Source of the DNA: Bythopirellula sp.
GTDB lineage: Bacteria; Planctomycetota; Planctomycetia; Pirellulales; Lacipirellulaceae
Direction of reading: 5' to 3'
Length of the DNA: 53,830 nucleotides
NCBI GenBank assembly: GCA_028285205.1
Contig: JANQQA010000083.1
Coordinates: 1 to 53,830 of the forward strand
Shown: positions 38,167-46,504 of the stretch, piece after piece
Position numbering within the stretch: position 1 is the first letter of the stretch
Layout of the letters: every line of letters begins with the position of its first letter
Made by a program: the position numbers and the translations under genes
Notes under the pieces: model-generated
Seen by the model: the letters and a program-made list of their open reading frames with translations, nothing else
Database searches by the model: none
What the model was told of the DNA's origin: nothing

Positions 38167-40076
38167 TGTCAGATTCGACCAAGAAAACTCCTGAGCAAGA
38201 GATCGTCGACCTCGCCAATGCCATGTGCGATCAGACGATTTCGGCGGACGATCGACGGCGGCTTGAAAGCTTGCTCGAGGAGAATCCTCAGTTGCGGCCT
38301 CTCTATCTCGACTACGTTCGAGTGAACGCTGGCCTGATATGGAGGTATCGTACGGGCGATACGCCCGTCGAAGACAGCACGGAAATCGTCGGCAGTCACG
38401 AGGTAAATGATGACGGCGTAGGTGATCGTTCTGATGCAGTCAATCAATCGCAGTTACGGAAAACGGAGGTTGATTGGCGTTCTTACTTCGTGGGGCGCTG
38501 GGCTTTCGTTGGCGCGTTGGCTTCCTGTTTGCTGCTCGCACTGGTGCTGTCCCGTCGCAATGAAAGTGCAGGTCCGTCGGTAGAGCGCGAACCTGCTGTA
38601 GCCGAGGGCTTCATTGCGACCCTGCACGAGGCGACGCATGTCGTGTGGAGTAACGAGGATCAAGCAGTCAATGTTGGATCGCGAATCAAAGCAGGCAGTC
38701 TGCGGTTAGAGGCGGGCGAAGCAGAGGTCGTATTCGATTCTGGAGCGAAATTACGTCTCGCCGGTCCGGCAGAAATGAGGCTCGAATCGCCACTATCTGT
38801 GTACTTGGCGAAAGGTACTGTAGCGGCGCATATGCCGCCGGCAGCAATTGGATTCAAATTACGGACTCCTACGTCAACCCTTGTAGACCAGGGAACCGAA
38901 TTTGGTGTCGCGGTCGAACAATCTGGAGAGACACAAGTCCATGTCTTTCGTGGTCAAGTCGATCTCCTCTATCGCGACGCGGAGAAAGAGGGTGACGCGC
39001 CGGCCAAGCTTGAGATGTATGATCGACATGCACGTAGGATCAATCAGCTGGATAGCATCGGCGAGAGGATAGCGTTCTCTAACGCCACTTTCGCGAGTCT
39101 GGCGAGACGTGTGGCCGATCCGATCGAGTGGAAGGTTGCCGAGGGTGGTAACGGGCATTTCTATCAACTCGTTGTGGAGAAACGTTCGATCACCTGGCAC
39201 GAAGCGGCTCAACTTTCGATGGGCCGGCATTTTCGTGGCATGCCGGGTCACTTGGTAACCATGACTTCCCGTGAGGAAGATCAGTTCATTGTTGAGAGTC
39301 TGTTGGAAGAAGTACCGCTACGAGGTGTCTGGACGGGAATTACGGACGTACTCAGGGAAGGTCATTTTCGATGGGTGACCGGCGAACAATACGAATTCAC
39401 GAATTGGGCAACGTGGCCGGAGCAGCAACCAGACAATTTTCACGAAGCGGATTGGCACGGAGGCGAAGACTACGGCATGTATGCTCAATTTCCAGGTAAG
39501 CAGCCTTGGGCCTGGAACGATTTAAGCATCGACAGTATGCATGAGAAGATCGCCGCGTACATCGTCGAGTACGAACCACCGGTAGACGCGCTGCGACATC
39601 GTTCGATGGCCCTCGATCCTATTCATTGGCCAAAGAGTGAGGGTGGAAATGGTCATTACTACCGCATGGTTCTCGTGTTGGAGCCCGCTGATTGGAACAC
39701 GATTCGCGAACGCGCCGCTGATTCCAAGCTGCATGGCACGGCTGGACATCTGGTCGCGATGGAGACGCCCGAAGAGCGGGCATTTGTCGCCGACAAGATT
39801 CTGCGTATTTGCGGAATCCCAGAGATGATGATTGGCTTGAGCGGCAGTCTAGAACAACGTGATTTGCGATGGGTGAGTGGTCAGCCAGTCGTGGGACTCG
39901 AAGTTGAGCAGTCACATCTGCCGACGGATATGGTCTATGGTGTTTTCCGATGGAACCCTGCCGGTAAGTGGCAGACCGGTTGGGAGATTCGTGCGATGTC
40001 GATGGAGGTATTGCCAGCCGACTGGTTCGGTTACCTGATCGAATATCCTGCTGAATCAGTTGAGGAAGAACTCTAG
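38166..40076 (+). CDS. FecR-like anti-sigma factor with two C-type-lectin-like domains
   Basis: Membrane-spanning regulator of 636 residues. The cytoplasmic part (1-60), with ADDRRRLESLLEENPQLRPL, would bind the sigma factor. One transmembrane helix follows (about 112-129), then a periplasmic FecR domain (about 150-270) with TPTSTLVDQGTEFGVAV. Planctomycete relatives usually end in a LamG domain. Here two C-type-lectin-like domains follow, each opening EGGNGHFY/HYYR. The first (about 325-470) has GVWTGITD, FRWVTGEQYEFTNWATW, QPDN at 421-424, GGED at 432-435 and WND at 450-452. QPD plus WND are the classical Ca2+- and sugar-ligand motifs, QPD being associated with galactose-type specificity. 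The second (about 493-628) keeps the fold segments but lacks both motifs. The ATG overlaps the sigma stop (TAATG); the frame upstream of it is not used. Direct glycan sensing is my inference. Confidence 0.9.
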   Translation: MSDSTKKTPEQEIVDLANAMCDQTISADDRRRLESLLEENPQLRPLYLDYVRVNAGLIWRYRTGDTPVEDSTEIVGSHEVNDDGVGDRSDAVNQSQLRKTEVDWRSYFVGRWAFVGALASCLLLALVLSRRNESAGPSVEREPAVAEGFIATLHEATHVVWSNEDQAVNVGSRIKAGSLRLEAGEAEVVFDSGAKLRLAGPAEMRLESPLSVYLAKGTVAAHMPPAAIGFKLRTPTSTLVDQGTEFGVAVEQSGETQVHVFRGQVDLLYRDAEKEGDAPAKLEMYDRHARRINQLDSIGERIAFSNATFASLARRVADPIEWKVAEGGNGHFYQLVVEKRSITWHEAAQLSMGRHFRGMPGHLVTMTSREEDQFIVESLLEEVPLRGVWTGITDVLREGHFRWVTGEQYEFTNWATWPEQQPDNFHEADWHGGEDYGMYAQFPGKQPWAWNDLSIDSMHEKIAAYIVEYEPPVDALRHRSMALDPIHWPKSEGGNGHYYRMVLVLEPADWNTIRERAADSKLHGTAGHLVAMETPEERAFVADKILRICGIPEMMIGLSGSLEQRDLRWVSGQPVVGLEVEQSHLPTDMVYGVFRWNPAGKWQTGWEIRAMSMEVLPADWFGYLIEYPAESVEEEL

Positions 40077-40202
40077 AGGTTTGTAGCGACTAGTTAACGT
40101 TTACTTTTCGTTGTTTCTTTTTTGGGTTTTGAGGTAGCAAAGCAAGTAAAGCCTGTTGGGCAAATCCCGCTTTGTTCCCTCTTTATTTGGAGGTAGAGAC
40201 TA

Positions 40203-41252
40203 ATGAGTTGTCGAAGCAAGTTTCCCCTTTGTTTATCGGTGGCTTTCGCCGTAACAATTTCCATGTTGGCGACCGGAGATGTGCACGCGCAGTACACAGA
40301 AGTGTGGAAGGACACGTACGAAGCCACACCCGGTCTGGACCTTAATGCCGACCTCGGTTCTCCGCGCCAAACAGGCAATCCGATTCCGTTGGCCTACGAT
40401 GCGAATTTGCCGTTTGGTGTCGTAGACCAGACTACAGACTACCACCAGCAGATCGTCGGCCCCGACGGAAACGGGAATCACCTACTGCAGCTCGCCGGCG
40501 ATGGCGGCATCAACAACCCGCCGTTACCAAATACTCAGCTTTTTCATGCGTACGCATCGCCTGATCACAACTTCAAAGGTGTTGTTAACGGACAGGTCAT
40601 CGGTAAGAAGATTTCCGTCGTGATCGACGCGTTTACCAATTCCGGCGAGTATGAGGACGGTGATCCGGACGTCGCGGGTGATGGCTACTTTACGACCGCC
40701 GCTATCACCATCGGCTCGAGTGAGAAGATTACGGATTCAGATAACCTGACTAACGCTGGGGAGACGGGCTTCAGTATTAAGTTCCTCGAGCAGACCTTTG
40801 TCGATAGCCTGTGGACCGATCCCAACATTGGAATTAACTTCCTTCAATTCCGTGACGACCAGAAGTCGACTTCAGTTCCAGCGCCTGCGCCGGATAATAC
40901 GGTCGGCAACCTGATCCCTCACACGGCGGGACTTGGGCCGGCACTAGTTGAGATCTACGCTGATGATCCGACGGACGGAAATCCGTGGGATGGAGTTGGT
41001 CAAACTGACATCGAGGTCCATGTGAATGGCCAGAGTGTGTTCAATTACTCAAAACTTGATGGTGGCTTCGCTGACAATTACATCACATTGCAAGCGATGA
41101 ATCAGTCGAACTTTAGTCTACCGAATGCCCTGGCGGTTCATACGTTTGACGACCTAACTGTCTACAGTGCTCCAATTCCTGAACCGACCTCATGTATTTT
41201 GATAGGACTAGGTCTGTGTGGATTGGCAGTTCGACGTTTTAGAATCTGCTAG
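40203..41252 (+). CDS. PEP-CTERM secreted protein, paralogue 1
   Basis: Exported, probably exosortase-anchored protein of 349 residues. Signal peptide 1-30 (cleavage near VHAQ). The body is a beta-sandwich of unknown function; the C-terminal part contains DDPTDGNPWDGVGQTDIEV and DGGFADNYITL, shared with the two following genes. The end is a PEP-CTERM signal: PEP in IPEPTS, a short hydrophobic helix and an RRFR patch. Unlike the next two it has no dockerin-like insert. A strong GGAGG sits 10 bases before the ATG, and the 126-base leader after the anti-sigma gene is A/T-rich. No exosortase gene is in the window. Role unknown; a surface glycan-binding protein is plausible. Confidence 0.85.
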   Translation: MSCRSKFPLCLSVAFAVTISMLATGDVHAQYTEVWKDTYEATPGLDLNADLGSPRQTGNPIPLAYDANLPFGVVDQTTDYHQQIVGPDGNGNHLLQLAGDGGINNPPLPNTQLFHAYASPDHNFKGVVNGQVIGKKISVVIDAFTNSGEYEDGDPDVAGDGYFTTAAITIGSSEKITDSDNLTNAGETGFSIKFLEQTFVDSLWTDPNIGINFLQFRDDQKSTSVPAPAPDNTVGNLIPHTAGLGPALVEIYADDPTDGNPWDGVGQTDIEVHVNGQSVFNYSKLDGGFADNYITLQAMNQSNFSLPNALAVHTFDDLTVYSAPIPEPTSCILIGLGLCGLAVRRFRIC

Positions 41253-41297
41253 TTATTTTGAATCGAAGTAATCACTGGAACGAGAAGTATTCCAAGA

Positions 41298-41328
41298 CCG
41301 TCCCAGCGCCGGGGCACCGCTGGGGCGG
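41298..41328 (+). terminator. GC-rich hairpin between PEP-CTERM genes
   Basis: CCG-T-CCCAGCG (41298-41308) pairs with CGCTGGG-G-CGG (41318-41328): an 11-bp stem with one G:T wobble and a 9-base loop. It lies 46 bases after the stop of paralogue 1. No T-run follows, so it may be a processing or attenuation hairpin rather than a full terminator. Confidence 0.4.
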
Positions 41329-41473
41329 CTCGGAATAACGTACAAATTGAGTTGCTGATTTTTCGTGGCGGTAGACAGTAAAGAATGGCTTCGTAAATCG
41401 CTGCAAGAAACGAAAATCCATTACTCCCAAACTGCGAGAACTCGATCCGACTCTCACCAATAGGAGAATCCTG

Positions 41474-42649
41474 ATGGCTCTATTTCGAACTTTTCTATTC
41501 GTCGCAGCGACTTGGGCTGTCGCGCAGATGCAAAATGTACAGGCCCAATTCACTCCTTACTTTTTCGATGGCTTTGACGTCAGCACCGCGACGGAAGATA
41601 TCAATTTCGAGAACGACACGGCACGTCAGGGCGGGGCTCCTGCACCGATAGACTACGTTACTAATGTCGATCCCGCGTTGACATACAAGCATCAGATGTT
41701 TGACGAGAGTGCACCCCTTCGAGTGCTCCAATTGGCGGAAGACAACAGTAGTGTCGTGGGTCCCGAGGGTCCATCGCCCACAATGATCTCCCCAGATTTG
41801 AACTTCAACGGGACACTTCCCAACGGTGACATCATTGGTAAGCGTATTACGTTTGACATGGACGTTGCTGCGATTCTGCCGTCGTTTGACGAGCATGGAG
41901 TTGCTTGGACGTTTGCAGGCGTAACCGTCGGCGGAGACAGAACGCTGATCGATGATGTCGACTCACAAGGGTTTATTGACGGTGAACCGATACCAGATCA
42001 CTTTTCGGCGAGGTTTGTTCACGATCGGTTTTCACTGCAGACAGAGTTCATGCAAGCTTATGAGCAAGGCGCACTAGTATCTGACAATACAGGCTGTATT
42101 GGCTGTTTCTTGAATCACCTAGGGGGCGATGGCACGCTGAGCGTCCAGATCGACATCGACGATCCAGATGATGGTAATCCATGGGACGGTGTCGGATCCA
42201 CTGTAGTCCAGGTGTCGGTCAACGGAGATCCAATTCGAAATCCCAACAACGATGAAGTATGGACTTTCGTCAAAGAAGATGGCGGGTTTACTGACAACTA
42301 CATCACACTATTCGGGAAGGCACAGTCGTGGAATCACCCAGTAGATCCGACACTCACGCGCTCACTCGCGACACATACCTTTGAGAATTTCACGGTCTGG
42401 TCGGCCCCACTGTTTCCGGTAGATACTGATCTCGACGGCGATGGAGACACGGACGGCACAGACTTCCTGCTCATTCAGCAGAGTGATCCGTCGTTGATAC
42501 CAAACTGGCAAGCCAATTATCCCCAGCCGCTGGGCGCATCCTCGGCGCTTAGTTCCGTGCCGGAGCCTGGTTCGCTTGGCCTGATTGTAGTCGTGGCGCT
42601 GCATGGGCTCTGCTACAGACCTCGCGTCACCTCGTCACGTTGTGCCTAG
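41474..42649 (+). CDS. PEP-CTERM secreted protein with dockerin-like repeat, paralogue 2
   Basis: Exported protein of 391 residues. Signal peptide 1-24 (cleavage near VQAQF). The body (about 26-312) is a beta-sandwich opening TPYFFDGFDVSTATEDINFE, with a Cys pair in DNTGCIGCFL (208 and 211) and the shared IDDPDDGNPWDGVGSTVV and THTFENFTVWSAP blocks. A dockerin-like calcium repeat follows at 317-345 (DTDLDGDGDTDGTDFLLIQQ), a layout usual in planctomycete exported proteins. The end is a PEP-CTERM signal (PEP at 363-365, hydrophobic helix, basic tail). AGGAG lies 7 bases before the ATG. Closest relative in the window is the next gene. Function unknown. Confidence 0.87.
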   Translation: MALFRTFLFVAATWAVAQMQNVQAQFTPYFFDGFDVSTATEDINFENDTARQGGAPAPIDYVTNVDPALTYKHQMFDESAPLRVLQLAEDNSSVVGPEGPSPTMISPDLNFNGTLPNGDIIGKRITFDMDVAAILPSFDEHGVAWTFAGVTVGGDRTLIDDVDSQGFIDGEPIPDHFSARFVHDRFSLQTEFMQAYEQGALVSDNTGCIGCFLNHLGGDGTLSVQIDIDDPDDGNPWDGVGSTVVQVSVNGDPIRNPNNDEVWTFVKEDGGFTDNYITLFGKAQSWNHPVDPTLTRSLATHTFENFTVWSAPLFPVDTDLDGDGDTDGTDFLLIQQSDPSLIPNWQANYPQPLGASSALSSVPEPGSLGLIVVVALHGLCYRPRVTSSRCA

Positions 42650-42662
42650 TAGGAATTGATTT

Positions 42663-43814
42663 ATGTTTGTTACACGAGTTTTGCCACTGGGCGTGTGGTG
42701 TGTGATGTATCTGGGTTTTCACTCGGTGCACCTCGCTTCCGCTCAGTACACACCGTACTTCTTCGATGGGTTCGATGTCAGCGCGGCTACGTCAAATATC
42801 AATTTTGAGGTTGCTTCGCGGCAAGGCGGTTCGCCGGCCCCGCTGACTTATGTTACGACCACCGTAGATCCGACCGACGACTTTCGGCACCAGATGTTCG
42901 ACGCAGCCGCACCCGTTCGAGTGCTGCAGTTGGCAGACGACGGGACGAACATTCCTGGCGTCGGACCTATTTTCTCATTCAAAACCATGGTCTCACCAGA
43001 GTTCAACTTTAACGGAACACTGCCAAACGGTGACATCGTCGGCAAGCGCATCACGTTTGATTTGGACGTCGCGGCGTTTTTGGGTGCTGGCCCGGATCAA
43101 CCCACCTTTACCCAGGCAGGAATCACGATCGGAGGCGAAAAGACGCTGATAGATAACGAGGATGAAGTTGCTGTTCAGAACGGCGATCCTCCCACTACCT
43201 ATTTCTCCGCCACGTTTATCGAGGATCTATTCGCTGGCTTGGGCGAGTTTGTGGGTGTGGCAGATAGTGGCGGACCGGTCATGGATGATACTGGATGTAT
43301 CGGTTGCTCGTTGACACACACGGCCGGCGCCGGGTTTTTGAGCGTTCAAATCGACATCGATGATCCTGCGGACGGAAATCCATGGGATGGAGTTGGCTCC
43401 ACGGTTGTAGAAGTATTTGTCAACGGTGATCCAATCCGAAATCCGAACAATGGCGAGCCCTATGTTTTCGAAAAAACAGGTGGTGGATACACAGATAATT
43501 ACATCACGCTGTTTGGTCAGCGACAGACATTCACTTCACTAAATGGTCTGGCGACCCACACCTTTGACAACCTCACCGTGTGGTCCGCGCCGCTATTTCC
43601 CGTGGACGTTGACCTGGACGGAGACGGTGACGTGGACGGGACCGATTTCTTACTCATACAACAGAACGACCCATCGCTAATACCGGACTGGGAAGCCACT
43701 TATCCGGTGAACGTGGCGGCATCGGCGAACGTCAGTGTCGTACCAGAACCATCAACGGTGCTGCTACTTGCTATCGCGATGGCGTGGAGAATGCGTTTTC
43801 GGCAGTACGAGTAG
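42663..43814 (+). CDS. PEP-CTERM secreted protein with dockerin-like repeat, paralogue 3
   Basis: Exported protein of 383 residues, a clear tandem duplicate of the preceding gene: TPYFFDGFDVSAATSNINFE, the FNGTLPNGDIVGKRITFD block, DDTGCIGCSL, and IDDPADGNPWDGVGSTVVEV correspond piece by piece. Signal peptide 1-28; dockerin-like DVDLDGDGDVDGTDFLLIQQ near 315-335; VPEPS plus a short helix and basic end as PEP-CTERM signal. It begins 13 bases after its neighbour's stop, with AGGA upstream, so the two are co-translated. Function unknown. Confidence 0.87.
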   Translation: MFVTRVLPLGVWCVMYLGFHSVHLASAQYTPYFFDGFDVSAATSNINFEVASRQGGSPAPLTYVTTTVDPTDDFRHQMFDAAAPVRVLQLADDGTNIPGVGPIFSFKTMVSPEFNFNGTLPNGDIVGKRITFDLDVAAFLGAGPDQPTFTQAGITIGGEKTLIDNEDEVAVQNGDPPTTYFSATFIEDLFAGLGEFVGVADSGGPVMDDTGCIGCSLTHTAGAGFLSVQIDIDDPADGNPWDGVGSTVVEVFVNGDPIRNPNNGEPYVFEKTGGGYTDNYITLFGQRQTFTSLNGLATHTFDNLTVWSAPLFPVDVDLDGDGDVDGTDFLLIQQNDPSLIPDWEATYPVNVAASANVSVVPEPSTVLLLAIAMAWRMRFRQYE

Positions 43815-43869
43815 TTCGTACTCAACTCTTCAACCTTTCAATCGAGTAGACAAAAAGGGACCAAAGATC

Positions 43870-44904
43870 ATGAAGCGACGTAAGACCGCGTTTACGCTCG
43901 TCGAGCTTTTGGTTGTCATTGCAATTATTGGAGTCTTAGTCTCATTGTTGCTACCTGCCGTTCAAGCGGCGCGCGAAGCAGCCCGTAGGGCGCAGTGCAT
44001 TAATCACCTCAAGCAGTATGGCGTTGCCCTGTTGAATTACCATGATGTGCACGGACACTTCCCTGCCGGAGGTAAGACTGCGTGGACATTCGATCAGTCG
44101 AAGCCGTTGCTAGGTACTTGGCAAGATGATCATGGATCTTGGCTCTGCCGAGTGCTTCCTTTTATCGAGGAGCAAGCAATTGCTGACACACTGCCAGATC
44201 TCGAGGACCCGTCCATTAACGATCCCATCAATGCCGTATGGATCAATGAAACGCTTAACGGCGGTCCGCCACCTAGCATTAAAATCGGACGTTGTCCTAG
44301 CGATAGTTTTGAGTTGGCAGAACCATTCTTTAACTATTCCGGAAACATCGGTCCGACCGTGCATGTCTCCAGCTGTGGAGGTAGGGGGATCGTATTTGAC
44401 CAAGATCTATCAGCTCTTGGAATCGTGGTGCCCTTCATTGACGCCGGGGCCTGTCCTATCGATCCTTCATTGTGCCCGCTAACAGGTATGTTCAGTCGAT
44501 TGGGCTTTCACAAAGTCTCGATTAAGCATGTTGCTGATGGGACCGGGAATACGCTGTTGGTAGGCGAAACACTGGTCGGCCAATCAGGTCACTCGCTCGA
44601 TATCGCTAGAATTCGCGGATACTGGGCAGGATTCGATTGCGGGCTTGCCCACGCAGGTACGATCCCGTCAATCAACTGGCCTGTGGATTCCGAACAGAAA
44701 AGTTGCAATGACGGTGCCGGTGCGGCCTTCTACAGGCACAACTATCACGTGACGATGGGCTTCGAATCGAACCATCCTGGCGGTTCAAACTTCCTGATGG
44801 TCGATGGGTCTGTCCATTTCGTACCTGAATCGATTGATTTCAACGTCTATCAATTGTTGGGCACTAAGGACGACGGTCGGCCCATAGGCGAATTACCGTT
44901 CTAG
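43870..44904 (+). CDS. DUF1559 pseudopilin-like protein
   Basis: Type II secretion-style pseudopilin of 344 residues. The prepilin motif is RKTAFTLVELLVVIAIIGVL, with Ala rather than Gly before the methylated Phe, and continues into LLPAVQAAREAARRAQC. The DUF1559 domain follows and ends with FLMVDGSVHFVPESID, the family's DG motif. The frame is open upstream to 43735 inside the previous gene; the ATG at 43870 with GGGA upstream is the sensible start. DUF1559 proteins are multiplied in planctomycete genomes and often precede a small regulatory-domain lipoprotein, as here. Their role is not known; a link to fibre-like surface structures that bind or take up polymers is a recent proposal. Confidence 0.93.
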   Translation: MKRRKTAFTLVELLVVIAIIGVLVSLLLPAVQAAREAARRAQCINHLKQYGVALLNYHDVHGHFPAGGKTAWTFDQSKPLLGTWQDDHGSWLCRVLPFIEEQAIADTLPDLEDPSINDPINAVWINETLNGGPPPSIKIGRCPSDSFELAEPFFNYSGNIGPTVHVSSCGGRGIVFDQDLSALGIVVPFIDAGACPIDPSLCPLTGMFSRLGFHKVSIKHVADGTGNTLLVGETLVGQSGHSLDIARIRGYWAGFDCGLAHAGTIPSINWPVDSEQKSCNDGAGAAFYRHNYHVTMGFESNHPGGSNFLMVDGSVHFVPESIDFNVYQLLGTKDDGRPIGELPF

Positions 44905-44967
44905 ATTTTTGTATTTCTATCCATGCCGGCTCGTGCAGGACAGACGCACGCTTACGGGGAATTGACC

Positions 44968-45477
44968 ATGCTGCGATCATTTAGATTTCGAATCGCTACC
45001 GCGGTTAGATGTGCATTGGTAGTGTTCCTATTGGCGGTGACCGGTTGTGGCGGCAAAGGAGTAGTACCGGTCGAGGTACACCTGTCGTTGGACGGTAAGC
45101 CGTTGGCTGATGCCTCGGTTAGCCTCATCCGCACGGGTGGGGAACAGGGGCGCGGAGCATTTGGAATCACCAACGAAGCTGGCGTTGCGAGCGTAACGAC
45201 ATTCGAACCGCTTGATGGGGCATTGCCCGGAAACTATGCCGTCGTTGTCCTGAAAGCACCGGAAAGCATGCATACTTATGCCGAAGAAGAGGTGGATTCG
45301 CAGGACTTCAATGCGTTGATGCGTCTCTCTGCACCGCATGGGACCGTTCGGAGAAGCCGCCGCAAGCGCGTCAGAACTATCATCAACGAAGTCTACGCCG
45401 CGCCCCACACGACACCGCTATCCTGTGAAGTGTCTTCCACGTCGCATGAATTCCAGTTCGAACTAAACTCTCAATGA
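44968..45477 (+). CDS. Small lipoprotein with transthyretin-like/regulatory beta-sandwich
   Basis: Lipoprotein of 169 residues. A signal ending LLAVTGCGG gives the lipid-attachment Cys near residue 27. A beta-sandwich of the carboxypeptidase-regulatory type follows (about 33-105): VEVHLSLDGKPLADASVSL, then GITNEAGVASVTTF and LPGNYAVVV. The usual companion of a DUF1559 gene. The ATG at 44968 has GGGGA 7 bases upstream; the longer frame from 44923 lacks a site. Its stop overlaps the nitrilase-family start by 4 bases (ATGA). The C-terminal ~35 residues are basic and less ordered. Confidence 0.85.
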   Translation: MLRSFRFRIATAVRCALVVFLLAVTGCGGKGVVPVEVHLSLDGKPLADASVSLIRTGGEQGRGAFGITNEAGVASVTTFEPLDGALPGNYAVVVLKAPESMHTYAEEEVDSQDFNALMRLSAPHGTVRRSRRKRVRTIINEVYAAPHTTPLSCEVSSTSHEFQFELNSQ

Positions 45478-46493
45478 TTGCTGCTATGATTAGTCATCCT
45501 ACATCAAATGTTGCCAAAGTTGCCGTTTTATTGGCAGCTGCTAGTTGCGCGAACTCGCTTCACGCCGCGACTTCTGAAGCCAAAGTCACGTTGGTGCAAT
45601 TTCAACTGCGAGATCGCACGGCCGAATCCGTCGCTGAGCGTATGCCGGCATTTTTCAAGCAAGCGGCTGACTACGGCTCGGATTTGATCGTATTTCCCGA
45701 ATACATCTTGGGATATCGCATTGATGCCGACCATCCGAACGTGAGGAAGTTTCGCGAACTCGCGCGCGAACACAAGATGTATGCGATCGCAGGCTTAGTT
45801 GAGAACCACGATAAACGTTACGCGACGACAGCTATGCTCGTAGACCGACAAGGGAGCATTATCGGTCGCTATCTGAAGACTCATCCTGCCTCAGGACCTG
45901 CCCCGCACTGGTGGCCCCCAGTATCTGGCAGTGACCAAGAGGCGCGTGGCATCCTTGGCAGCCAATTTAAGGTGTTCCACCTCGACTTTGGCACCATTGG
46001 CATTTTGCAGTGCTACGATGGCTACTTTCCTGAGGCGTGGGGATGCACTTCTTATGGCGGAGCAGAGATTGTTCTTTGGATCAATGGACGCGATGGCATG
46101 GTCGAAGATGGTCACTGCCGTTTTGCCTCTTTGGCGTATGGGTGTGTCGTCGGTGCGAATATTACGGACGGGAAGAACACTGGATTCTCGGGAGTAGGGA
46201 TCAGTGCCCCTGGTGAGCGGGAAGAATCGCGGCTGTTTCCACGGATTAAAGAACCGGGAGACGCGTGCGTACACGCGACGATTGACCTGGACGAGCTACG
46301 TCGACACCGCAAACACTTACGCACCATGCATCAGCGCCGTCCCGAACTCTATGGTCGTCTGACTGAGGACGTAAAAATGTGGCAGGATTACCCCGACGTC
46401 CCTTGGGATTACCCCGAAGCAGCTGGATTGGTCAACCAATCGCAGCTGCCTCCGCCACCCGAAGATGATCCCCTGGCCAAAAGCCGTCCGTAA
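45474..46493 (+). CDS. Exported carbon-nitrogen hydrolase (nitrilase superfamily), second copy
   Basis: Nitrilase-superfamily protein of 339 residues with signal peptide (about 1-32). The triad is complete: Glu76 in VFPEYILG, Lys135 in GRYLKTHP and Cys180 in ILQCYDGYFPEA. Only remotely similar to the copy at 7795-8811 (different Lys and Cys surroundings), so it is not a recent duplicate and probably has another substrate. A VNQSQLPPPPEDDP tail ends the protein. ATGA overlap with the lipoprotein gene and a 12-base gap to the SGNH hydrolase gene place it firmly in the plus-strand operon. The substrate is unknown; an amide or carbamoyl group on a glycan fits the setting. Confidence 0.88.
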   Translation: MIAAMISHPTSNVAKVAVLLAAASCANSLHAATSEAKVTLVQFQLRDRTAESVAERMPAFFKQAADYGSDLIVFPEYILGYRIDADHPNVRKFRELAREHKMYAIAGLVENHDKRYATTAMLVDRQGSIIGRYLKTHPASGPAPHWWPPVSGSDQEARGILGSQFKVFHLDFGTIGILQCYDGYFPEAWGCTSYGGAEIVLWINGRDGMVEDGHCRFASLAYGCVVGANITDGKNTGFSGVGISAPGEREESRLFPRIKEPGDACVHATIDLDELRRHRKHLRTMHQRRPELYGRLTEDVKMWQDYPDVPWDYPEAAGLVNQSQLPPPPEDDPLAKSRP

Positions 46494-46504
46494 GGAATCT
46501 CGCG

